From Asaia bogorensis (GTDB taxonomy: Bacteria > Pseudomonadota > Alphaproteobacteria > Acetobacterales > Acetobacteraceae): a DNA stretch of 37,708 nt. Below the pieces are notes generated by a model. It was given only the letters and a program-made list of their open reading frames with translations, ran no database searches and was not told the DNA's origin. Numbering within the stretch: position 1 is the first letter of the stretch; each line of letters opens with the position of its first letter. Of the stretch, positions 1 to 6,996 are shown in pieces. The stretch is taken from assembly GCA_945869965.1 (NCBI GenBank), contig CAMBRC010000038.1:1-37708 (forward strand), read 5' to 3'. Both the position numbers and the translations under genes were made by a program.

Positions 1-14
1 CTTCGCCTTCCGCT

Positions 15-662
15 TCACCGACCGGCCGGGCCCCTAAGGCGGGCGCCGGCAGCGGCCAGATCCTCCGGTGTGTTCAGATTGGCAAAGGGATCGCCCGCCT
101 CGTCCACATCGAATTCCACCTCCGCCAACCCCTGCCCTCGCATCCACGCCACCACCCGGCGCTCCCCGTCGCGCAGTGCTGCCTCCAGCGCCGCCGCCAG
201 TTCCACCCGCCACAACCCCACCACCGGATGCACCCGCCCGCCAGACGCCGCACACGCCAGCGCCGCGTCCCCGCGCCCCAACCGCAACCGCGCCACGAGA
301 TCCCAAGGCAGGAACGGCGTATCGCTCGGCACCACCAGGACCTCGGCCCCCGGATGGACCGCCTCCGCCCAGCGCAACCCGGCCAACACCCCCGCCAACG
401 GCCCTGCCCCGATCCCATCCGCCACCACCGGCAACCCAAAGCCTTCAAACCGCCCGGCCTCGCCATTGGCGTTCAGCACCACCGCATCCACCTGCGGCCG
501 CACCCGCGCCAGCACATGGTCCAGCAGCGTCCGCCCGCCCAGCAGCCGCAACCCCTTGTCCCCGCCGCCCATGCGCAGCCCCCGCCCGCCCGCCAGCACT
601 ACGGCGACGGTTGGCGAAGCGCGTTCGAACCGGGCATTCTGCGGCGGCATCACGGAGGACAT
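15..662 (-). CDS. mobA: Molybdenum cofactor guanylyltransferase MobA
   Basis: MobA transfers GMP from GTP onto molybdopterin, giving the guanine dinucleotide form of the cofactor, in the cytoplasm. The 215-residue product has the nucleotide-binding signature LAGGRGLRMGGGDKGL at residues 23-38, a GPLAGVLAGL segment at 87-96, the metal-binding SDTPF at 113-117, and NLNTPEDL near the C-terminus. All are placed as in the family, whose members are about 200 residues. LAGG, rather than the LAAG common in MocA-like cytidylyltransferases, favours MobA. The ATG at 662 is used here; an in-frame ATG at 650 would give 211 residues. Neither has a convincing Shine-Dalgarno. The gene starts three bases from a divergent dehydrogenase. 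The frame stays open far upstream, but only as antisense to that dehydrogenase. Confidence 0.88.
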   Translation of the reverse strand: MSSVMPPQNARFERASPTVAVVLAGGRGLRMGGGDKGLRLLGGRTLLDHVLARVRPQVDAVVLNANGEAGRFEGFGLPVVADGIGAGPLAGVLAGLRWAEAVHPGAEVLVVPSDTPFLPWDLVARLRLGRGDAALACAASGGRVHPVVGLWRVELAAALEAALRDGERRVVAWMRGQGLAEVEFDVDEAGDPFANLNTPEDLAAAGARLRGPAGR

Positions 663-665
663 GAC

Positions 666-1388
666 ATGAGGTTGCGCGACAAGGTGGCCCTTGTCACCGG
701 CGGCATCTCGGGCATCGGCGAAGCCATCGTCGCGCGTTTCCGCGCCGAGGGCGCTATTGCGATCGCCGCCGACATTGCTGCCACCGACGGCCCGGACACA
801 CTGAAGCTGGACGTATCGGACCCGCAAAGCTGCACTGACGCCGTAGCCAAGACCATCGCTCGCCACGGCCGGTTGGACATCATGGTCAACTGCGCCGGCA
901 TCGCCCGCGACATCCCGTTCCTCGAAACCCCAGTCGAAACCTTCGATCTCGTCATCGCGGTGAACCTGCGCGGCACCTTCCTGATCGGCCAGGCCGCCGC
1001 CCGCGCCATGCAGCCCGGCAGCTGCATCGTCAACATCGCCAGCGTCTCCGGCATGCGCGGCAATGTCGGCCGCACCGCCTATGGCGCCTCCAAGGGGGGC
1101 GTGGTCACCATGTCCCAGGTGATGGCCGCCGACCTCGCCCCCCTCGGCATCCGTGTCAACATCATCTCGCCCGGCCCGATCGAAACCCCGATGCTCGCCC
1201 CGATGATGGCCACCTCCGGAGCCACCGAATGGCGCGCCGCCGTCCCGCTCGCCCGCTTCGGCAAACCCGAGGACGTCGCCGCCGCGGCTACATATCTGTG
1301 CAGCGACGACGCGAATTACGTCACCGGCCACGTCCTGGCCGTCGATGGCGGGTTTCTCGCCGCTGGTCTGCGCCGGGCGCGCAATTGA
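666..1388 (+). CDS. Short-chain dehydrogenase/reductase (FabG-like)
   Basis: A 240-residue classical SDR, an NAD(P)-dependent cytoplasmic oxidoreductase. The cofactor glycine motif TGGISGIG is at residues 11-18, the NCAG turn at 75-78, and the catalytic set is Asn100, Ser126, Tyr139 and Lys143 (YGASK). The segment ISPGPIETPM follows, as usual. Length is typical. Asp36 at the end of the second strand suggests NAD rather than NADP, which is an inference. The start is the ATG at 666, preceded by GGAGG at about 654-658. The substrate cannot be deduced; such proteins are often named 3-oxoacyl-ACP reductase without proof. The downstream kinase overlaps its stop codon, so the two genes probably share a transcript. 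Confidence 0.9.
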   Translation: MRLRDKVALVTGGISGIGEAIVARFRAEGAIAIAADIAATDGPDTLKLDVSDPQSCTDAVAKTIARHGRLDIMVNCAGIARDIPFLETPVETFDLVIAVNLRGTFLIGQAAARAMQPGSCIVNIASVSGMRGNVGRTAYGASKGGVVTMSQVMAADLAPLGIRVNIISPGPIETPMLAPMMATSGATEWRAAVPLARFGKPEDVAAAATYLCSDDANYVTGHVLAVDGGFLAAGLRRARN

Positions 1389-1924
1389 GACCGCGCATCC
1401 ACATTGCCGGGGCCTCGGGCTGTGGCGTCACCACGTTAGGAGCAGGATTGGCCGCGCGGCTGGGCGTGCCGTGGCACGACACCGACAGCTATTTCTGGCT
1501 CGCCACCGACCCCGCCTATGTCACGCCGCGGCCAATGCCCGAACGGCTCGAACGGCTGGCCGCAGCGTTGGACGACGAGGTCGGCTGGGTACTCTCCGGA
1601 TCCCTGGACGGCTGGGGCGACGGGCTGATCCCGCGCATCAGGCTGGAGGTCTTCATTCGCGTTCCGACCGAATTGCGGATGGCGCGGTTGCGGGCACGCG
1701 AAGTCACGCGCTTCGGTTCTCGCATTGCCCCGGGCGGGGATATGCACCGGGGCAGCCAGGAATTCCTGGCCTGGGCCGAGAGCTACGAGAGCGCCGGGCT
1801 GACCCAGCGCAGTCTGATCCGGCACGAAGCATGGCTGGCCGCCTTGCCCTGTCCGGTATTGCGGCTGGATGGCACCGCGGCGGCGGAAACCCTGCCGCCG
1901 TTGGTCGTCGCGGCGCTGGGCTAA
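1385..1924 (+). CDS. Small P-loop kinase-like protein (adenylate/shikimate kinase fold)
   Basis: A 179-residue protein with a Walker A loop GASGCGVTT at residues 9-17, directly after a hydrophobic strand, followed by WHDTDSYFW. That arrangement is typical of the adenylate kinase/topology-modulation (FlaR-like) P-loop family. A basic helical segment (RMARLRAREVTRFG) and a LID-like region rich in Arg and Gly follow. It probably phosphorylates a small molecule, but the substrate is unknown. The start is inferred as TTG at 1385, which overlaps the TGA of the preceding dehydrogenase in the string TTGA. No in-frame start downstream would keep the P-loop, and upstream in-frame sequence looks like shadow coding. 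Coupling with the dehydrogenase is likely. Confidence 0.75.
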   Translation: MRPRIHIAGASGCGVTTLGAGLAARLGVPWHDTDSYFWLATDPAYVTPRPMPERLERLAAALDDEVGWVLSGSLDGWGDGLIPRIRLEVFIRVPTELRMARLRAREVTRFGSRIAPGGDMHRGSQEFLAWAESYESAGLTQRSLIRHEAWLAALPCPVLRLDGTAAAETLPPLVVAALG

Positions 1925-1935
1925 GCGGCGGCGGA

Positions 1936-2454
1936 CTAGGCAGCGGGGGCACGCGGGAACAGGACGTGGCAGCTGGGGTCCGCCGGGTCGAGGCGGACCC
2001 AGACGGGTTTGCCCAGGAGATCGCGGACATCGCGCAGCCGGCGGATCGGGGCGGAGTGGAACACCTGTGTCGTTCCGCTCGGGTCGACCGACGTGGCGGT
2101 GACGATCCAGCGGAACGGCACGCCGATGGCAACGCCCGCGGGGTCGTGACCGCGGCCGATATCGGTGACCGTCGCCACCTGCCATGCCCCGTCGCGGGCC
2201 AGGCGGGCATAGCGCTCGCGCTGGCGGTATAGCGACCGCACGAAGCTCACGCCCATCAGCACGACGCCGGCGGCCAGCGCCAGCAGGACCATCGACTCGA
2301 GATCGCTGCGTTTGGTCCAGTGCACCCAGGCCACCGCCAATGCCAGCAGCCATGCCAGCAGCATCAGCACGGTCATCAGCACCGAGACCATGTCACCCAG
2401 GCGGGGCCAGTCGTTTGCCGAGAATCTTGGGGCGGGGAATTTGGGCGGGATCAT
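1936..2454 (-). CDS. Two-TM membrane protein, DUF3592-like
   Basis: A 172-residue protein with a short N-terminal tail, two hydrophobic helices at roughly residues 22-44 and 54-72, a basic stretch (RSLYRQRERYARL), and a C-terminal soluble beta-rich domain with pieces such as ATVTDIG and GKPVWVRLDP. This layout resembles DUF3592-type proteins; the resemblance is by eye and tentative. Its function is unknown. The ATG at 2454 overlaps the TGA of the upstream enoyl-CoA hydratase as ATGA, so its translation is probably coupled to that gene. The frame remains open upstream, but that part is antisense-like and Arg/His-rich, so the ATG at 2454 is preferred. Confidence 0.7.
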   Translation of the reverse strand: MIPPKFPAPRFSANDWPRLGDMVSVLMTVLMLLAWLLALAVAWVHWTKRSDLESMVLLALAAGVVLMGVSFVRSLYRQRERYARLARDGAWQVATVTDIGRGHDPAGVAIGVPFRWIVTATSVDPSGTTQVFHSAPIRRLRDVRDLLGKPVWVRLDPADPSCHVLFPRAPAA

Positions 2455-3224
2455 GTCTTGCGCTTGCTGGCCAGGAAATGTGCCATGCGTTCGGCGGGCT
2501 CTGGGGTGGTCCAGGCATCGGCGAAGCAGTCGATGCCGGCGGCGATCGAGCCGGCGATGCCGCGTTCCTCCCATTGGGCGATCAGCGATTTTTGCAGCCG
2601 TATCGCGCGCGGGGCACCGGCGAGCAGGTCGGTCAGCAGGCGGTCGATGGCGGTGTCGAGTTCGGCCACCGGGACGACTTCCTCGACCATGCCCCAGGCC
2701 AGGGCTTTTTCGGCGCCGAAGGTCTCGCCGGTCAGCAGCAGGCGGCGGGTCCGGCCCCAGCCGATCAGGGGGGGCAACAGGGCGGCTTCGATCACGCTGG
2801 GGATTCCGACGCGGACTTCCGGCATGCCCATCACCGCGTCGTCGCTGGCGATGCGCATGTCACAGGCCGCGGCGATTTCCAGGCCACCGCCGAGGCAGTA
2901 GCCCTGCATTCGCGCGATCACCGGGACCGGCAGGGCGCGGATGGCACCGCAGACATTGTGCAGCTGGGTGATGAAGGCGCGGGCGGTGACGGGATTGAGG
3001 CCGGCCATTTCGCGGATATCAGCACCGCCGATCAGCGCGCGCGGCCCGGCACCGGCGAGGATGACGGCGCGCAGGGACGGGTCTTCGGCGAGGCGGCGGA
3101 AGGCTGCTTCGAGTTCGGCGGCGAGGGCGGAGTTCAGGACGTTCAGCTTGGCCTGGTTGTCGATCACGACGCGGGCGATGCGGCCGTCGGGGCGGTCCTG
3201 GATGATTGTCACGATTTCGGGCAT
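2451..3224 (-). CDS. Enoyl-CoA hydratase/isomerase family protein (crotonase)
   Basis: A 257-residue crotonase, the normal family length. It has the oxyanion-hole segment GGADIREM around residue 67 and a GGGLEIA loop. Glu116 and Glu136 have the 20-residue spacing of the two catalytic glutamates of mitochondrial enoyl-CoA hydratase. It should hydrate a 2-enoyl-CoA to a 3-hydroxyacyl-CoA, or act on a related acyl-CoA; the chain length is unknown. The start at 3224 is preceded on the minus strand by a purine-rich AGAAGAGA. An in-frame start at 3263 would add 13 residues unlike the family. It overlaps a small membrane protein gene downstream and faces msrA across a 70-bp divergent gap. Confidence 0.88.
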   Translation of the reverse strand: MPEIVTIIQDRPDGRIARVVIDNQAKLNVLNSALAAELEAAFRRLAEDPSLRAVILAGAGPRALIGGADIREMAGLNPVTARAFITQLHNVCGAIRALPVPVIARMQGYCLGGGLEIAAACDMRIASDDAVMGMPEVRVGIPSVIEAALLPPLIGWGRTRRLLLTGETFGAEKALAWGMVEEVVPVAELDTAIDRLLTDLLAGAPRAIRLQKSLIAQWEERGIAGSIAAGIDCFADAWTTPEPAERMAHFLASKRKT

Positions 3225-3294
3225 GGCGGGTCTCTTCTGCGGCTGGACAATGCTTGTCTGCATGCCAAGCTATGCGGGATCACGGGAGGATGCG

Positions 3295-3840
3295 ATGGCA
3301 CAGCAAGTGGCGACGTTGGGCGGCGGGTGTTTCTGGTGTCTGGAGGCGGTTTATCTCGGGCTGCGCGGAGTCAGCGCGGTGATGTCCGGGTATGCTGGGG
3401 GGCATGTGGACAATCCGAGCTATGAGGCGGTGTGCGACAAAAGGACCGGGCATGCCGAGGTGGTCCAGGTGACGTTTGATGATGCGGAGGTCAGTTTCGA
3501 GGATCTGTTGCGGGTGTTCTTTACCATCCATGACCCGACCACGAAGGACCGGCAAGGGCATGATGTCGGACCCCAGTATCGCTCGATCATCATGACCCAT
3601 GACGAGGCGCAGCGATTGGCGTCGGAGAAGATGATCGCGGAGATCGGCACGGCCGGGATCTGGGACGGGGCGATCGTGACCGAGATCGTGGCGTTGGAGA
3701 AATTCTGGCCGGCGGAGGCGGAACATCACAATTATTTCGCACGCAATCCGTGGAGCGGGTACTGCCGGGCGGTGGTGGCGCCGAAGGTGATCAAGTTCCG
3801 CAAGAGTTTTGCCGATCGCCTGAAACCCGAGGCGGCGTGA
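3295..3840 (+). CDS. msrA: Peptide-methionine (S)-S-oxide reductase MsrA
   Basis: MsrA reduces methionine-S-sulfoxide in free and protein-bound form, repairing oxidative damage. The 181-residue product has the catalytic motif GCFWCLE with nucleophile Cys12, the GPQYRS substrate segment, and a C-terminal GYC at 155-157 whose Cys157 can act as resolving cysteine. A second cysteine, Cys15, sits in the active-site motif. The usual AEDYHQ signature appears as AEAEHHNYF. There is no signal peptide, so it is cytoplasmic. The ATG at 3295 follows GGGAGG at about 3284-3289. A metallophosphoesterase gene starts 7 bp after its stop. Confidence 0.93.
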   Translation: MAQQVATLGGGCFWCLEAVYLGLRGVSAVMSGYAGGHVDNPSYEAVCDKRTGHAEVVQVTFDDAEVSFEDLLRVFFTIHDPTTKDRQGHDVGPQYRSIIMTHDEAQRLASEKMIAEIGTAGIWDGAIVTEIVALEKFWPAEAEHHNYFARNPWSGYCRAVVAPKVIKFRKSFADRLKPEAA

Positions 3841-3847
3841 GGCAGGC

Positions 3848-4813
3848 ATGTTCAAGCAATTTGTCCTGGCGGTGTTGTTGGCTGTTGCCGCCCAGCCGGC
3901 GGCGGCACAGCCGTTCGAGTTCGTGGCACTGGGCGATACGCCTTACAAGCTGCCCGACGACTATGTGAAGTTTGACCGGCTGATCGCGGCGATCAATGCG
4001 CGTAAGCCGAGCTTTTCGATCCATGTCGGGGATATCAAGTCGGGGTCGTCGCCGTGCAGCGATGAGAACCTGAAGAAGGTGCTGGATCAGTTCGCCACTT
4101 TCGAGCAGCCGCTGGTCTACACGCCGGGCGACAATGAGTGGACCGATTGCCACCGGCCGCGGGCGGGGGGGTTTGATCCGCTGGAGCGGCTGGCCAAGGT
4201 GCGGGAATTGTTCTTTGCCGATCCCACGCGCTCGCAGGGGCGGGTGAGGATTGCGGTGGAGAGCCAGGCGCGGGTGATGGCGGAGCGGTTTTCCACGTTT
4301 GTCGAGAATGCGCGCTGGAGCCAGAACGGGGTGGTGTTTGCTACCGTGCACGTCGTGGGGTCGAACAACAACTTCGAGCCGGGGGCGCCGGCGGTGGCGA
4401 TGGAGTATTTCGCGCGCGATGCGGCCAATGTGGCCTGGATCGATGCGACGTTTGCCCATGCGGTGGCGAGCGGGGCGAAGGCCATGGTGTTGTCGTGGCA
4501 GGCCGATGTGCAGGATGTGACGCAGAAATGGCAGGGCGATATGCCGCGGGTGTCGGGGTTCGTGAATACGGTGAATGCGGTGGAGCGCGGGGCGAAGGCG
4601 TTCGGCAAGCCGGTGCTGGTGATCCATGGCGATGAGCATGTGTTCCAGGTCGGGCGGTTCCTGAACGCCAAGTACAAGCCGATCCCGAATGTGCTGCGGC
4701 TGGAGGTGATGGGGGCGGAGGATGTTCACGCGGTTCGGGTCGTGGTTGATCCGGACAGTCCGGGCGTGTTCGGGTTCGTGCCGTTGCTGGTGCCGGAGAA
4801 CGGGGCGTATTAG
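3848..4813 (+). CDS. Exported metallophosphoesterase-like protein
   Basis: A 321-residue protein with an N-terminal signal peptide: hydrophobic residues 5-20 ending in AAAQ, with cleavage probably after about residue 20. The mature part begins with ALGDTPY, followed by HVGDIKSG, TPGDNEWTDC and, near the end, HGDEHVF. These are the ordered metal-binding motifs of calcineurin-like phosphoesterases (D..., GD, GDNxE, GDxH). It probably acts in the periplasm as a hydrolase of an unknown phosphoester. It lies 7 bp after msrA on the same strand and may share its transcript. The cysteines in CSDEN and TDCHRP could form a disulphide, which is an inference. Confidence 0.78.
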   Translation: MFKQFVLAVLLAVAAQPAAAQPFEFVALGDTPYKLPDDYVKFDRLIAAINARKPSFSIHVGDIKSGSSPCSDENLKKVLDQFATFEQPLVYTPGDNEWTDCHRPRAGGFDPLERLAKVRELFFADPTRSQGRVRIAVESQARVMAERFSTFVENARWSQNGVVFATVHVVGSNNNFEPGAPAVAMEYFARDAANVAWIDATFAHAVASGAKAMVLSWQADVQDVTQKWQGDMPRVSGFVNTVNAVERGAKAFGKPVLVIHGDEHVFQVGRFLNAKYKPIPNVLRLEVMGAEDVHAVRVVVDPDSPGVFGFVPLLVPENGAY

Positions 4814-4850
4814 TTTCGATATAAAAACAATTAAGGCGCAGGCCGGCGGC

Positions 4851-5456
4851 TTAGCTGGAGAGCGGAAAAACGATCAGAATCGGTGCTGGGGCCGGTTCCT
4901 CGCGCAACAGGAAGCGTGACGGCTTGGCCGCGCGCGGCCATGGCCGGGACGGTGCGCGCGGCGGCACCGACGTTTCGGGCGGCTGCATGTAGGCAGGCAA
5001 ATCGATGCCCAACATCCGGCAGAGCGGGCGCAGGGTTCGCGCGGCCGTCGGCGCGGCGGCGATGGCCGCTTGCATCGCGGGGTCGGACAGCAGGGTGTTG
5101 ATTTGGGCGGCGCGGCCGGCGGCGTGGTAGCCGAGGATCGCTATCACCCAGGCGTGGCCGCGCGGCAGGGGAGCGGGCTTCGCGTGGCTGGGACGGCCAG
5201 GACGAGGGGCGCACGGCTTCGGCATTGTGCCGGCGGCGAGGTTGGCAAGGAGGCGGGCCAGGCGCTGGCGGGCGCGGGAAATGCGGGTCCAGAGCGGCAG
5301 GGTGAGCGGGCCGAGGCGGCGGAACTGGGCGGCGATCAGCAGAAGCAACCCGCCAAGGATGACGTCCAGGCGGGCGGCGACGTCACGGACGGAGTCCGGG
5401 TGCACCGCGTTGGGGGTGGTGGGATGCCTTCCTGGGGCGGTTGACTTTTTGTTCAT
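4851..5456 (-). CDS. Hypothetical protein with one membrane segment
   Basis: A 201-residue protein of unrecognised family. Residues about 28-42 form a hydrophobic segment (ILGGLLLLIAAQ), followed by an Arg-rich helix. Toward the C-terminus are PLCRMLGIDLPAYM and a Pro-rich tail. A single membrane anchor with a cytoplasmic basic region is plausible. The ATG at 5456 is chosen because the frame upstream runs through non-coding palindromic repeats, which encode an artefactual Lys/Phe-rich N-terminus in the 280-residue version starting at 5693. The first codons (MNKK) themselves resemble half of that repeat, so the exact start is uncertain. No partner gene is evident. Confidence 0.6.
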   Translation of the reverse strand: MNKKSTAPGRHPTTPNAVHPDSVRDVAARLDVILGGLLLLIAAQFRRLGPLTLPLWTRISRARQRLARLLANLAAGTMPKPCAPRPGRPSHAKPAPLPRGHAWVIAILGYHAAGRAAQINTLLSDPAMQAAIAAAPTAARTLRPLCRMLGIDLPAYMQPPETSVPPRAPSRPWPRAAKPSRFLLREEPAPAPILIVFPLSS

Positions 5457-5775
5457 GGTATGTTCTATACAACGGGGGCGGAGGCGGTGCAATGGGGATT
5501 GCATGCGGGAGGGGAGAAATTTTTCTGGAGGGAAGAGTCTTCTTTTTGTGAACAAAAAGAAGCAAAAAAACTTTATTCGTTTAGAAGAAAATAGCACTGC
5601 GGTAGAGAAGTGTGGATCCTTCGCCGCGCTTAGGATGACGGGTGTCCGGGGGTGGGACGAATGAATGAAGTTTTTTTGCTTCTTTTTGTTCACAAAAAGA
5701 AGACTTTTTCTACCACCTGGCTTTTTGGTTTCGTTGTTTTATGGGGGGTGGTGGAATGGCAAGGCGCATTCCACC
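5457..5775. other. Intergenic stretch holding an inverted-repeat element
   Basis: A 319-bp stretch without a supported gene. Most of it is a 170-bp element with 38-bp inverted ends, described separately, with AT-rich flanks unlike the surrounding GC-rich DNA. Open frames crossing it are Lys/Phe-rich products of the palindromes and are not counted as genes. Confidence 0.7.
5536..5705. repeat. Composite element with identical 38-bp inverted ends
   Basis: Positions 5536-5573 and 5668-5705 are perfect reverse complements over 38 bp. Each end holds an inner palindrome of two 11-bp arms (CTTCTTTTTGT and its complement) around a 2-bp centre, at 5539-5562 and 5679-5702, next to a run of seven A or T. 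The 94-bp interior includes GATCCTTCGCCGCGCTTAGG, which resembles a dispersed intergenic repeat known from many genomes (it translates to SFAALRMT-like peptides). The layout resembles a small non-autonomous element or a double hairpin. No transposase or clear target-site duplication is visible. Confidence 0.75.
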
Positions 5776-6996
5776 CTACGGCGCATTGATGGTGCCGGAT
5801 TTGGCCAGGGCGGCGATGGCGGTTTCGGAGTGGCCGAGGCGGCGGAGGATTTCGGCGGTGTGTTCGCCGAGATTCGGGGCGGGGGTGCGGATGGCGCCGG
5901 GGGTGGATTGGAGGCGGGGGGTGACGGCGTGCATGGCGACGTGGCCGAGGTCGGCGTCGGGGAGTTCGACGAGGATTTCGCGGGCGGCGACGTGGGGGTC
6001 GGCGAGGAGTTGGTCGATGTCGTAGACGGGGGCGGCGGTGATTTCGGCTTTTCCGAAGATGGCGAGGACTTCGTCGCGGGTGCGGGCGGCGATGAAGGCG
6101 GCGATGGGGGCTTCGCATTCGGCGGCGTTGGCGACGCGGGCGGTGTTGGTGGCGAAGCGGGGGTCGGTGATCATGTCTGCGCGGCCGATGGTGCGCAGGA
6201 GGCGTTCGGCCATGGCTTGGATGGAGGCGGAGATGGAGATGTATTTTGCGTCCGCGGTGCGGAAGACGTTGCGGGGGGAGGTGGTGTTGGAGCGGCTGCC
6301 GGTGCGGGGGGGGATTTCGCCGGAGACCTGGAACATGGCGGCTTGGGGGCCGAGGATGGAGATCATGGGGTCCAGGAGTGGGAGGTCGATGACCTGGCCG
6401 GGGTGGCCGGCTTCGACTTCGCGGCGGGCGATCATGACGGCGAAGGCGCCGTAGAGGCCGGCGACCATGTCGGCGAGGGCGAGGGGGGGGAGGACGGGTT
6501 CTCGGTCGGAGAAGCCGTTCATGGCGGCGAAACCGCTCATGCCTTCGACGAGGGTGCCGAAGCCTGGGCGTTCGCGGTAGGGGCCGTCTTGGCCGAAGCC
6601 GGAGACTCTTACGATGATGAGTTTGGGGTTTTGGGCGTGCAGGGTTTCGGGGGCTAGGCCCATGGATTCCAGGGTGCCGGGGCGGAAGTTCTCGATCAAG
6701 ATGTCGGATTGGGCGATGAGGTTGGAGAGGATGGTCATGGCTTCGGGGCGGCGGAGGTCGAGGGCGAGGGATTTTTTGTTTCGGGCGTAGACCTTCCAGT
6801 GGAGCGAGTGGCCGTTGGTTTTCCAGGCGCGGAGGGGGTCGCCTTTGGTGGGGTCTTCGATTTTTATGACTTCGGCGCCGTGGTCGGCGAGTTGGAGGCT
6901 GACCATGTTGCCGGCGACGAGGCGGGAGAGGTCGACGACCTTGAGGCCGGACAAGGGCGGGGTGGCTTCGGGGGTGAAGTCGCGGCGGTGGAGCAT
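5776..6996 (-). CDS. CaiB/BaiF family III CoA-transferase
   Basis: A 406-residue family III CoA-transferase, which moves CoA between carboxylic acids. Family features in order are LSGLKVVDLSRLVAG at residues 15-29, GAEVIKIEDP at 40-49, the NKKSLALDLR segment, ENFRPG at 102-107, and RPGFG followed by EGMSG. The position after PGF, normally the catalytic Asp, is Gly147 here; a Glu lies at 151. The start at 6996 overlaps the TGA of the upstream acyl-CoA synthetase by one base (TGATG), so the two are coupled and probably act in one pathway. The acid substrate is unknown. It could alternatively be a racemase-like relative. Confidence 0.85.
   Translation of the reverse strand: MLHRRDFTPEATPPLSGLKVVDLSRLVAGNMVSLQLADHGAEVIKIEDPTKGDPLRAWKTNGHSLHWKVYARNKKSLALDLRRPEAMTILSNLIAQSDILIENFRPGTLESMGLAPETLHAQNPKLIIVRVSGFGQDGPYRERPGFGTLVEGMSGFAAMNGFSDREPVLPPLALADMVAGLYGAFAVMIARREVEAGHPGQVIDLPLLDPMISILGPQAAMFQVSGEIPPRTGSRSNTTSPRNVFRTADAKYISISASIQAMAERLLRTIGRADMITDPRFATNTARVANAAECEAPIAAFIAARTRDEVLAIFGKAEITAAPVYDIDQLLADPHVAAREILVELPDADLGHVAMHAVTPRLQSTPGAIRTPAPNLGEHTAEILRRLGHSETAIAALAKSGTINAP

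Noticed and set aside
5457-5693. N-terminal extension of the hypothetical protein at 4851-5456
   Set aside because: The extra 79 residues are translation of inverted repeats, not protein-like sequence.
5665-6657. 330-residue plus-strand frame starting in the AT-rich repeat
   Set aside because: The N-terminus is the palindrome translated, and the rest is Gly/Asp-rich antisense of the CoA-transferase.
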